Assembly (NCBI GenBank): GCA_047618565.1
Contig: JBLHKW010000095.1
Coordinates: forward strand, 1-20,968
DNA: 20,968 nucleotides
Reading direction: 5' to 3'
Source: JBLHKW01 sp047618565
Lineage (GTDB): Bacteria; Planctomycetota; UBA1135; GCA-002686595
The position numbers and the translations under genes were made by a program. How positions within the stretch are numbered: position 1 is the first letter of the stretch; each line of letters starts with the position of its first letter. Of this stretch, positions 1-7,401 are shown in pieces. The notes under the pieces are model-generated. The model searched no databases. It saw only the letters and a list, made by a program, of their open reading frames with translations, and had not been told where the DNA came from.

Positions 1-115
1 TGTCGATGTCGATGTCGACGCGGTCGACTCCGGCGCGGTTGCCGGCCTTCTGCGCGGAGAACCCGCCAGCGGCCTTCTTCATTTCCTCTTCGGTAAGCTT
101 CTTATCGTTCGACAT
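1..115 (-). CDS. Double-glycine leader peptide (RiPP/bacteriocin-like precursor), partial at the window edge
   Basis: Seen: an ATG at 113-115 on the minus strand opens a frame that runs off the left edge after 38 codons. The first 18 residues read MSNDKKLTEEEMKKAAGG, followed by FSAQKAGNRAGVDRVDIDID. A GGAG ribosome binding site lies 8 nt upstream of the ATG. Known: charged leaders of the form LTEEE-hydrophobic-KK-A-A-GG mark class II bacteriocin and other RiPP precursors, cut after Gly-Gly by C39-peptidase ABC exporters. Inference: this may be such a precursor, with the core starting at FSAQ. No transporter or modification enzyme lies within the window, and the rest of the gene is outside it. 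It could instead be an ordinary small acidic protein with a chance GG. The start is well supported; the function is moderate to weak. Confidence 0.55.
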   Translation of the reverse strand, partial: MSNDKKLTEEEMKKAAGGFSAQKAGNRAGVDRVDIDID

Positions 116-455
116 TGGATTTTCTCCGGTTGGGAAGGGTCTTGAGTCAAGAAGTGAACTGCGGTCCGCGTGTTCTGAACCGTCAGCGTCTGAACAACAC
201 CCTAGGCTGGCTTTCAGAGTCCGCAACCCCGTGTCGCCCAAACAGTTCATTCATACAGATGGAGGAAATGCGCTTCCCTTGGGCCGAAATGAGCCGGTAT
301 CGCCGTCAGTTCGCCATTTCATCCAGATGAGTGAATGGCCAGGTTTTGTTGCGTGAAAAACGTCGAGCCGATGCAAGCGGGTACAGCGGTGCATTCATGG
401 CGCTCGGCATCCTGACCCGCGTGACACCACGAATGCCGAACGGCGTCGTTCCAGA
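116..455. other. Intergenic stretch between peptide gene and glycosidase-like gene
   Basis: About 340 bases without a convincing gene. It contains a short perfect inverted repeat CTTGA-G-TCAAG at 141-151, just upstream of the peptide gene's ribosome binding site, which could be an operator half-site pair. There is also an imperfect hairpin around 311-340 (GCCATT...AATGGC with an inner TCATC/GATGA pair). Short open frames here have no family resemblance. Both neighbouring genes are on the minus strand, so this is the leader region of the peptide gene and the 3' flank of the glycosidase-like gene. Confidence 0.4.
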
Positions 456-2366
456 TCACCGTCGGCGCACCACGAACACCCAGTCTTCATCGGGATTCGC
501 CGGCGGCGCCGGCATGCTGTAGAGCTCGCCGCTGGGCACGCCGTGCCACACGCTGTCCTGAATTCCCGTGCGCGGGTTGAACCAGTGACCATCAAATACG
601 CGCCCGGAGGACAGGCTGCGCAGGTCCAGCGTGCCGGTGTCCAGGGCGCAGGGATAGTAGATCAGATAGTCCCGGCCCGTCTCCGCGAAGACTTCCGCAC
701 CGCCGTACTGCCCGACCGTCTCGCCCTGCAGCAGGTCGTCGTCAGGGTGCATGCGCCAGAAGCGGACGCTCTCGAGCAATGTGCGCGCGTGGCGCATGAA
801 GTCCCACATGGCCTCGCGCGTGCGCAGGTCCTCCACGTCGAAGTCTCCGCCCGCGGGCTGGCTCGCATAGCCGAGGTACCATTCGATGTTCCCGCCGGAG
901 AAGTACACGTCGTAGAGCACCTCCTTGCGGCGTTCATGGGCATTGCTGTTGCTCAGGCCCTCGAAGGAATTGCCCTGTTCGTCCTGGTCGATGACGAGCG
1001 GAAGGCCGTCGTTGAGCAGCGCGAGGTCGTGTGCAGCCTCGACCCCGGCGCCGTAGTCATCGTGCAGCTGCAGGGAAGTGCTCGTCAGCCAGCGCTTGCC
1101 GACGGATCCGTCGAGGATCTGGGTGAAGACGGTGAGGTCATCCGCACGGTTGTGGATGGATAGGGGGTGGTCGTAGGCGTCCCACATTCCGAGGTACTCG
1201 GCGAAATCATGCAGCTCGTCGGTGGTGAACTGGGCACCCGGGTCGGCGCCGTTCTCCTCGCAGAACGTGAACTTGATGGCGGGATGGTGCCCGAACATCG
1301 CGACCAGGTTCTTGAAGAAGAGCTTGCGCTCCGTGGTCAAGCCAAAGCCGAGCCAGTGGACGCTATCCCATTCCTGTTCTGCCAGGACCAGCTGCAGGAA
1401 GATGCCCTTGCGCATCGCGTGTTCCATCACGACGTTCCACTGCTCCATGCGCGACGCATCCCAGTGGGTGTCCGAGTAACTGTCACCCAGGGGTTGCGTG
1501 AATGGAAAGGTGTCCTGGCCATCGCCACCGAGATTATTGGGCAGGAAGTAAATGGAATTGACGCCGCGCGAGGCCAGGTAGTTCAGGGCGCCGATGATTC
1601 CGCGTCCCGCATTCGAGTTGCCGCCGGTCGACCAGTCCGGGTCGCCGGCCTGCCAGTCCGCAACATGCGGTCCGTAGCTGTGCAGGAAGCTCTGGCCGAT
1701 GGGCGCGCCGCCCCGGTCTTCTGCGTTGTCGAACCCGGAGTAGCCGAAGAAGTTCTCCGGGCTGTTCGTGCCGCCCTTGACCCAGAGGCCACCGTCCGGG
1801 AATGCCAGGTACTTCTTGCCGGCGTATCTCAACGGACCGCGTGCGAGAAACCCGGGCGCTGACGCGTCGGGCGGATCGACCCTGAAGCTGCGCAGCTGCA
1901 GCGGGATCTGGCGTTCGCCACCCACGTCGAGCGGCTCCACGTTGATCGGAAAAGACGCGTATTCGAGGCGCGGTGTGATGCTCCAGACGCCCGGCCTGTG
2001 GGGCGCAAAGCGAACCTTCCACACGTCTCCGACGCCGCTGCCCTGGGCGCTGCCTGCGTAGAATCCAGGCACCGTGAAGACCTCGCCATCCGGCCCGCGA
2101 AAGGTTGCGCTGAGGCGCCAGTTCAGCCAGGGGTTGAGCGGTTCGGGGCTGGCCTCGTCCAGAAGCACGCCTCCCGCGCCGAGCTCGCCCGTCTCGAAGA
2201 CGAATTCGTGGGGGTGCCAGACAACGCCACCGTCATCGATCGACCCCGGGCGCACGGACTGCACCATCGGTGTGCCTCTCGACTGTGCCCGCGATGACGG
2301 CGAGAATCCAACGAAGCCAAGGAGCGTACCGCCGATGCACACGCGCGTAAGCGTGAGTCGTAACAT
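456..2366 (-). CDS. Secreted DUF5060 / TIM-barrel glycoside hydrolase-like protein
   Basis: The product is 636 residues from the chosen start. That start gives a typical signal peptide (MLRLTLTRVCIGGTLLGFVG, ending near SSRAQS) and has AGGA 8 nt upstream; an in-frame ATG 22 codons earlier gives no signal peptide. Residues about 40-140 match the DUF5060 beta-sandwich pattern (WHPHEFVFE, NPWLNWRLSATF, VPGFYAG, VRFAPHRPGVWS). Residues about 170-530 look like a (beta/alpha)8 glycosidase barrel of the DUF4038/apiosidase-like type. Candidate acidic residues are E370-E371 (FCEENG) and E463 (DQDEQGN). The final ~100 residues (YLIYYP...GHWFNPRTG...) resemble the small C-terminal beta domain often attached to such barrels. 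Inference: it is exported and acts on an unknown polysaccharide. The catalytic assignments come from motif position only. No transporter or regulator accompanies it. Confidence 0.8.
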   Translation of the reverse strand: MLRLTLTRVCIGGTLLGFVGFSPSSRAQSRGTPMVQSVRPGSIDDGGVVWHPHEFVFETGELGAGGVLLDEASPEPLNPWLNWRLSATFRGPDGEVFTVPGFYAGSAQGSGVGDVWKVRFAPHRPGVWSITPRLEYASFPINVEPLDVGGERQIPLQLRSFRVDPPDASAPGFLARGPLRYAGKKYLAFPDGGLWVKGGTNSPENFFGYSGFDNAEDRGGAPIGQSFLHSYGPHVADWQAGDPDWSTGGNSNAGRGIIGALNYLASRGVNSIYFLPNNLGGDGQDTFPFTQPLGDSYSDTHWDASRMEQWNVVMEHAMRKGIFLQLVLAEQEWDSVHWLGFGLTTERKLFFKNLVAMFGHHPAIKFTFCEENGADPGAQFTTDELHDFAEYLGMWDAYDHPLSIHNRADDLTVFTQILDGSVGKRWLTSTSLQLHDDYGAGVEAAHDLALLNDGLPLVIDQDEQGNSFEGLSNSNAHERRKEVLYDVYFSGGNIEWYLGYASQPAGGDFDVEDLRTREAMWDFMRHARTLLESVRFWRMHPDDDLLQGETVGQYGGAEVFAETGRDYLIYYPCALDTGTLDLRSLSSGRVFDGHWFNPRTGIQDSVWHGVPSGELYSMPAPPANPDEDWVFVVRRR

Positions 2367-2569
2367 GCTGAGGATCCTGGTGGGGGTGGAGGACGCGAGC
2401 ACGTACGCAGGCGGGAAGCCTTGAGCCATCATGCCAGCTCCTTGCCATTTCGCCAGGTGTGATCAGGCGCCTCTTTGCGTGTCCGTGGCGCCTACACGGT
2501 GTTTCAACGCGCAGCTCCTTGCCGAACACGAAGTTGCGGACGCGCCATGGCCGATGCCCGCGCGCACCT
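2367..2569. other. Upstream region of glycosidase-like gene with a perfect inverted repeat
   Basis: Non-coding gap between the FGE remnant and the glycosidase-like gene, both on the minus strand. It holds a perfect 7-bp inverted repeat, AGGCGCC at 2465-2471 and GGCGCCT at 2487-2493, with a 15-nt loop. There is no clear T tract, so a terminator is only weakly supported. No consensus promoter was recognised. Confidence 0.3.
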
Positions 2570-3065
2570 TCAGGCGTCGACCGCACGCGCCAGACGTACG
2601 CCCAGGTTGAAGAATCGGTAGGCCGGGGTGTGCCATGGCGTAAGCCGGACCGGGCGCCCAGCATCGGGTGATCCCAGCTTCCACCACGGTACATGCGGTC
2701 CTGGGGCACGGAGTGCGGGTTCACGAGCAGCTCTCCGTCGCCTGCGCGATGTCCCGCCGCGTACGGGCCCGTCCAGTCTGCGCACCACTCCCAGACGTTT
2801 CCAATCACCTCGTGCAGGCCGAAGCAGTTCGGCGGGAAGGGTCCCATGGGCGCGGCGCGTTGAAACCCGTCGCTCCACGACTCCCTCACGATGTGGTCGT
2901 TGCCAAGCTGCGCGTAGTCTCTGTCCGCGATGTTCAAGGCCTGCGCCGGTTCCAGAAGGCCGTGGACCCACCACGTGCTCAGCGTGCCTCCGCGTGCACC
3001 GTATTCCCATTGCGCTTCGGTCGGGAGCGCCAGTCCTGCGCGGCGGGCCGCCTCGTGGCCAGGAA
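2570..3065 (-). pseudogene. FGE-sulfatase (formylglycine-generating enzyme-like) fragment, 5'-truncated and frameshifted
   Basis: Seen: the minus strand encodes the C-terminal two thirds of an FGE/SUMF1-type domain. Hallmarks in order are LALPTEAQWEYGARGG, PPNCFGLHEVIGNVWEWC, RMYRGGSW and, after a frame change, AYRFFNLGVRLARAVDA ending in TGA at 2570. The N-terminal ~100 residues of the domain are missing: similarity stops near 3050-3065, where CHAT-tail DNA begins on the other strand. A single-base loss in the C run at about 2621-2635 separates RSGLRHGTP from AYRFFNLG. Known: these domains either oxidise Cys/Ser in sulfatases or serve as non-enzymatic C-lectin-like folds in fusion proteins. 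Inference: a dead fragment left by a rearrangement. No start codon or RBS fits an intact gene. Confidence 0.8.
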
Positions 3066-3136
3066 AACCCGGCGCGACGAGGGCCATCCCCGAACGCACC
3101 GGGCAGGGTTGGGTTCTCACCGGCGATCCGGAATAG
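3056..3136 (+). pseudogene. Orphan 3' tail of a lost CHAT gene
   Basis: The plus strand at 3074-3131 aligns base for base with the end of the intact CHAT gene (6941-6998). Both begin with CGCGACGAGGGCCATCC and both end in CTCACCGGCGATCCG. The shared protein signature is RDEGHP followed by GWVLTGDP and stop. Weaker similarity (V-A-R-K versus E-A-K-Q) extends back to about 3056. One extra base in a G run near 3107-3113 splits the tail over two frames. The stop TAG at 3134-3136 overlaps the AGGA ribosome binding site of the intact CHAT gene. Inference: two CHAT genes once stood in tandem, and the upstream one was removed except for this tail. Confidence 0.75.
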
Positions 3137-3146
3137 GATAGGGGTC

Positions 3147-6100
3147 ATGCTTCCCATTCTGCTCGCCACTGTTCCGCTGCTCCTCGCCCAGGAGTCCACG
3201 CCGGTACTGCCCGCACCCTTCGATCGCACCCTCGAACTCGAGATCACCGAGTACGACGAGCCCGCAATCGAAGGTCACGGACCGACGGCGGTGGCCGAGT
3301 ACGAGGTCGAGTTCGAGGGCACGCTTCACGTCTGGACGGAATCCGACCTCGACCTCTTCCTGCGCGTCGACGACGCTGCCGAGGCGCGCCCACTGGCGTC
3401 GGATGACAACTCGGGCGGCGGCACGACTCCGTACATCGCGCTCGAGGTCAGGCAGGGGGACTGGCTGGTCGTCCTGGTGGCTGGTAACCCGGGCGCGACC
3501 GGTAACCTGAGCCTGACTCTGCGTCTGATCGCCGCTGCGCAGATCGAAGCGGGGCGTGCGGCGGAGAGACTCGGCCGGGTTGTCCTGGCAGCTGCGAGAC
3601 GTCTCATGGAAGAAGGCGAACACGATGCGGCACGAGCCGTCATCGCTGAGGCGTCGCCGGAGGTCATGAACGCGGACGGCGAGGGTAGTCTGATTCTCCT
3701 GCGCGTCCGAATGAACCTGGCCAACTTGATGTCCGTGATGGGCGATCTGGCCGAGGCTCGCGCGCTTCATGAATCTGTCGTCGCGGACTTCGAGCGCTTC
3801 CTGCCCGCGGATCACCCCGACCTCTTGCGCGCCCGAGGGAATCTGGCGGCCTTGGTGTACCAGCTGGGCGATCTCGCCGGGGCCCGCGCCCAGATGGAGT
3901 CGGTCCTGGCAGGCTACGAACGCAGTCTGCCCGAGGGCGACCTCGATCTCTCGAGCGCCCGAGAGAGCCTGGCGGTCTTGATGAACCAGATGGGTGACCT
4001 GGCCGGAGCTCGAGCGCTGCGTGAGTCTGTTCTCGCGATCTACGAGCGCAGCCTGCCCGAGGACGACCCCGTTCTCTTGCTCGCCCGTGGGAATCTCGCT
4101 GTCTCGATGCACGACATGGGGGATCTGGCCGGGGCCCGCGCGCTCCGGGCATCGCTCGTCGCGGCCTTCGAGCGAATCCTGCCCGAGTATCACCCCGACC
4201 TCCTGTGGGCGCGAGGAAACCTGGCCAACTCGATGTACGAGATGGGCGATCTGTCCGGGGCTCGCGCGCTGCGTGAGTCGGTCCTCGCGGGCTACGAACG
4301 CAACCTGCCCGAGGATCACCCCGATCTCGTGCGCGCCCGATTGAACCTGGCCGCCTCGCTGCACCGGATGGGCGACCTGGCCGGAGCCCGCGCGCTCAAG
4401 GAATCGGTCCTGGCCAGCTTCGAACGTATTCTGCCCGAGGATCACCCCAATCTCTTGCTCGCCCGTGGAAATCTCGCCGTCTCGATGGCGGCGATGGGCG
4501 ATCTGGCCGGGGCGCGTGCCCTCGAGGAATCGGCCCTCGCTGGATACGAACGCATTTTGCCCGAGGATCACCCCGATCTCTTGCGCGCCCGAACGAACCT
4601 GGCCGCCTCGATGAAGGCGATGGGCGATCTGACCGGGGCGCGCGCGCTCCAGGAGGCTGGCCTGGCGGCTCGCGAGCGCAGCCTGCCCGAGGATCACCCC
4701 ATGCTCCTGGTCAACCGTGGGAACCTGGCCAGCTCGATGGAAGCGATGGGCGATCTGGCCGGAGCCCACGTGCTGCGTGAATCTGTCCTGGCGGGCTACG
4801 AGCGCAGCGTGCCGGAGGATCACCCCCTTCTCCTGCTCGCCCGAGGGGATCTGGCCCTATCGATGGAAGCGATGGGCGATCTTTCCGGGGCGCGCACCCT
4901 TTTTGAATCGGTCCTCGCTGGATACGAACGCAGCCTGCCCGGGGATCACCCCTATGTCTTGCGCGCCCGAGAGAACCTGGCCGGCTCGATGAACAAGATG
5001 GGCGACCTGGCCGAGGCCCGCGCGCTCCATGAGTCGGTCCTCGCGGGCTACGAACGCAACCTGCCCGAGGATCATCCCGATCTCTTGACTGCCCGAGTGA
5101 ACCTGGCCAGCTTGATGCACCGGATGGGGGATCTGGTCGGGGCGCGCGCGCTACTCCCCGCTCAACTCGACGGCATGCAAGCACGCATCCTCGCCTCGCT
5201 CGCCCTCGCCCCACGTCAGGCGCGGCAGGCCGTCGCAAGCGAACGTTTCCGACACTCCGAAGTACTTTTCTTGAGCGGAACGGCCGGCCCTGAGCTCGAG
5301 CAAGGCGCCTTCGAGCTGACGGAGACCATGCGGCTTGTCGCATCAGAAGCTGCGCGTTCGCTCGCACGTTTCGAGACGGATGCCGAGCTGGCTCCAATCC
5401 TGGAGAAGGCGACGGCGATCCGTCGCGCACTCAATGACCTGGTAGCCGGCGCCGCGCGCGAGGGATCTGACGCAGCGGGGCTGCCCGCCGAGTTGACCAG
5501 GCTTTCGCTCGAACGCGATGCTCTGGAGCGCGAAGCGAGTCGACGGCTCTCTGAACGAGGAGTCGTTACGCAACCGGTCGCCCTCCAGGCGTTGGTCGCG
5601 GCCCTCGCTGCGGGCGACGCTGCCATTGGCTATCGACGAATCACGATCAGGCATGTGGACGGCGCCAGCGGTGAAACCCGGCCCGCCGCGGACCACCTGC
5701 TCGCGCACGTGTTGACCTCAGCGGGGAAGCTGAGTCGCATCGACCTGGGGCCGACTTCCGAGATAGAGGAGCTTGCGAGCGAATGGCGCGCGGCTCTCGG
5801 AGCTCCCTTGTTGCGCGGCCTCGCTCTGGAGGATGAGGAAGATGATCCCGAGGCCCGCGCGGGGAGCGCGCTTCGCGCCAGGGTCCTGGATCCGGTCCTG
5901 GCGCTGGTGGAAGAGGGGGCGACGCGGCTCTTCATCTGCGCGGACGACCTGCTGTACCTGCTGCCGCTGGATGCGCTGCCCTTGGATACAGGGGGCGCGG
6001 CGACCGACGAGGCGGGCCCTGAGCGCATCGGGGATCGGCTCTGCGTCGTGAACGAAGTCTCCTTCGCGCGACTGCTGGCGCCCGCACCTTCGGATGAGGC

Positions 6101-7004
6101 TGCGCCATCGCTGCTCGCGTTCGGGGGCGTGGACTATGACGCGCCAGGAGCCGTCCCCGCCGGGCTGCCCGCGTCGTCCGCTCCCATCGAGGCCGACGGT
6201 TCCGATGGAGCGAACGGTGAACGCGATGCCGCGGGTCGACACGAGGCTGAAGCTTCCGCGCCGGGTGACGAGTCGAACGAGGGCAGCGCGGGGGAAGCGA
6301 GTGCGTCGCGCAGCGCACTTCCCGCGCGCTTCCAGAAGCTACTACAGGCTCGCTACGAGGCCGAGGCCACGGCGGACCTGTTCGAGGAGGCATTCGACGT
6401 CGAGCCCGCGTTGCTCACCAAGAAGAAGACGACGAAAGCCGCGCTGTTCGAGGCCGCTGCGGGCAAGCGCTACCTGCACCTCGCGACCCACGGGTGGTTC
6501 GCACCGGAGAGTGTGCGCTCGACCGAGGACGCCCTGCCCGAGGGGCAGGGCGTCGCTCGCATGGGCATCGAAGAACGTGTCTCTGGGTTAGCACCGATGA
6601 CTCTGTGCGGTTTGGCGCTAGCTGGCGCTAACAAGGGAAGGGACTCCCTCGGCCGCGTGCCCGGCATCTTGACGGCGGAAGAGCTGTGCGCCCTCGACCT
6701 CTCCCAATGTGAACTCGCCGTGCTCTCCGCCTGTGAAACCAACGTCGGTATCCGCCGTGCGGGTCAAGGCATCCAGTCGTTGCAGTCCGCGCTCTACGCG
6801 GCGGGTGCGCGCACCTCGATCACGTCTCTGTGGAAGGTCGACGACGCGGCCACCCGGCGCTTGATGGAAGTCTTCTACACGAACCTGTGGATCGAGGGCA
6901 TGGGCAAGGCCGAGGCCCTGTGGGAGGCCAAGCAGGCGCTCCGCGACGAGGGCCATCCACCCGCTCACTGGGCCGGTTGGGTACTCACCGGCGATCCGAA
7001 CTAG
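3147..7004 (+). CDS. Secreted PPC-like/TPR/CHAT caspase-like protease (CHAT copy A)
   Basis: The product is 1285 residues. The start at 3147 gives a short signal peptide (MLPILLATVPLLLAQ) and has AGGA 8 nt upstream; the open frame extends upstream but only over shadow sequence. Residues about 25-135 form a PPC-like beta-sandwich (GTLHVWTESDLDLFLRVDD). Residues 189-675 are 11 complete plus one partial 42-residue tetratricopeptide units of the form NLA-SM-MGDLAGARALRESVLAGYERSLPEDHPDLLRAR. A helical linker follows, and the CHAT domain occupies roughly 840-1285. The predicted catalytic pair is H1115 (HLATHGWF) and C1196 (LSACETNVG). Known: CHAT proteases belong to clan CD with caspases, and the TPRs act as sensor or scaffold. 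Inference: an exported or periplasmic protease. An acidic, low-complexity insert at about 1005-1060 interrupts the CHAT domain. The domain calls are strong; substrate and trigger are unknown. Confidence 0.92.
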   Translation: MLPILLATVPLLLAQESTPVLPAPFDRTLELEITEYDEPAIEGHGPTAVAEYEVEFEGTLHVWTESDLDLFLRVDDAAEARPLASDDNSGGGTTPYIALEVRQGDWLVVLVAGNPGATGNLSLTLRLIAAAQIEAGRAAERLGRVVLAAARRLMEEGEHDAARAVIAEASPEVMNADGEGSLILLRVRMNLANLMSVMGDLAEARALHESVVADFERFLPADHPDLLRARGNLAALVYQLGDLAGARAQMESVLAGYERSLPEGDLDLSSARESLAVLMNQMGDLAGARALRESVLAIYERSLPEDDPVLLLARGNLAVSMHDMGDLAGARALRASLVAAFERILPEYHPDLLWARGNLANSMYEMGDLSGARALRESVLAGYERNLPEDHPDLVRARLNLAASLHRMGDLAGARALKESVLASFERILPEDHPNLLLARGNLAVSMAAMGDLAGARALEESALAGYERILPEDHPDLLRARTNLAASMKAMGDLTGARALQEAGLAARERSLPEDHPMLLVNRGNLASSMEAMGDLAGAHVLRESVLAGYERSVPEDHPLLLLARGDLALSMEAMGDLSGARTLFESVLAGYERSLPGDHPYVLRARENLAGSMNKMGDLAEARALHESVLAGYERNLPEDHPDLLTARVNLASLMHRMGDLVGARALLPAQLDGMQARILASLALAPRQARQAVASERFRHSEVLFLSGTAGPELEQGAFELTETMRLVASEAARSLARFETDAELAPILEKATAIRRALNDLVAGAAREGSDAAGLPAELTRLSLERDALEREASRRLSERGVVTQPVALQALVAALAAGDAAIGYRRITIRHVDGASGETRPAADHLLAHVLTSAGKLSRIDLGPTSEIEELASEWRAALGAPLLRGLALEDEEDDPEARAGSALRARVLDPVLALVEEGATRLFICADDLLYLLPLDALPLDTGGAATDEAGPERIGDRLCVVNEVSFARLLAPAPSDEAAPSLLAFGGVDYDAPGAVPAGLPASSAPIEADGSDGANGERDAAGRHEAEASAPGDESNEGSAGEASASRSALPARFQKLLQARYEAEATADLFEEAFDVEPALLTKKKTTKAALFEAAAGKRYLHLATHGWFAPESVRSTEDALPEGQGVARMGIEERVSGLAPMTLCGLALAGANKGRDSLGRVPGILTAEELCALDLSQCELAVLSACETNVGIRRAGQGIQSLQSALYAAGARTSITSLWKVDDAATRRLMEVFYTNLWIEGMGKAEALWEAKQALRDEGHPPAHWAGWVLTGDPN
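3711..5180 (+). repeat. 126-bp tandem repeat encoding TPR units
   Basis: Eleven consecutive units of exactly 126 bp, with no length change, run from 3711 to 5096; a twelfth, partial unit follows to about 5180. Each unit encodes 42 residues. DNA similarity is strong around GAGGATCACCCCGA, ATGGGCGATCTGGCCGGGG and CTGGCGGGCTACGA. The corresponding repeats in the second CHAT gene (about 18.9-20.1 kb) keep the 42-residue period but have diverged. The contrast suggests recent amplification or gene conversion of this array. Confidence 0.9.
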
Positions 7005-7401
7005 CCCGTGCGCAAGTTGGCCACTGCGGGACCTTCAAGTCGAACACGGTCTATCTCACCTGCTCGCGAGGGGGCCTCGGTGAATGCTGTCCATCGAACA
7101 TCGGCTGCTGCACGGTAAGCGCCGACATGTCGCACGGCGATGAAGGAGTCTCGGGAGGCCATGGCGCATCAGGGGGCGTCGAGTGCGGGGTTCGAGAGTG
7201 CGGGGGCGCCGTGGCTTGACGGCTGTCGCAACTTGCCCCATCATGGGCACTTGCGTACCGTTGCCATCCGGCGTACAGGCCAAAACGTGGCGGGGCGTGA
7301 CACCATCCAGGTGCCCCTTGATGTTGTGACCGGGGCCACTCCGCTCCCTGCCTGTCGCAACGCCCCAACCCCACAGCTCCGCCGCGAGCCAGGACACGTT
7401 C
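7005..7401. other. Intergenic region after CHAT copy A
   Basis: Nearly 400 bases between the CHAT gene and the coupled secreted-protein pair. Open frames on both strands have no recognisable domains or signal peptides. A 10-bp direct repeat CTGTCGCAAC occurs at 7223-7232 and 7352-7361, and a small hairpin TGCCC/GGGCA lies near 7235-7251. The promoter of the downstream pair is presumably here, but no consensus elements were identified. Confidence 0.4.

Noticed and set aside
259..330. A 23-codon plus-strand frame near a GGAGGAA motif
   Set aside because: The SD-like motif is too close to the inner ATG, and the product has no leader, hydrophobic segment or similarity.
543..1862. Long plus-strand frames (206 and 231 codons) opposite the glycosidase-like gene
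   Set aside because: They are shadows in G+C-rich DNA. The minus strand shows a coherent signal peptide, DUF5060 and barrel.
2570..2700. Variable region of a diversity-generating retroelement at the C-terminus of the FGE-like domain
   Set aside because: FGE/C-lectin tails are classic targets, but there is no run of AAY codons, no template-repeat copy and no reverse transcriptase in the window.
3117..4823. A 568-codon minus-strand frame opposite the CHAT TPR array
   Set aside because: It mirrors the 126-bp repeat of the plus-strand gene. The plus strand has a signal peptide, domain motifs and catalytic residues, and the antisense product resembles nothing.
7223..7361. Direct repeat CTGTCGCAAC as attachment sites or CRISPR seed
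   Set aside because: Only 10 bp, two copies, 129 bp apart, with no integrase, terminal structure or further copies.
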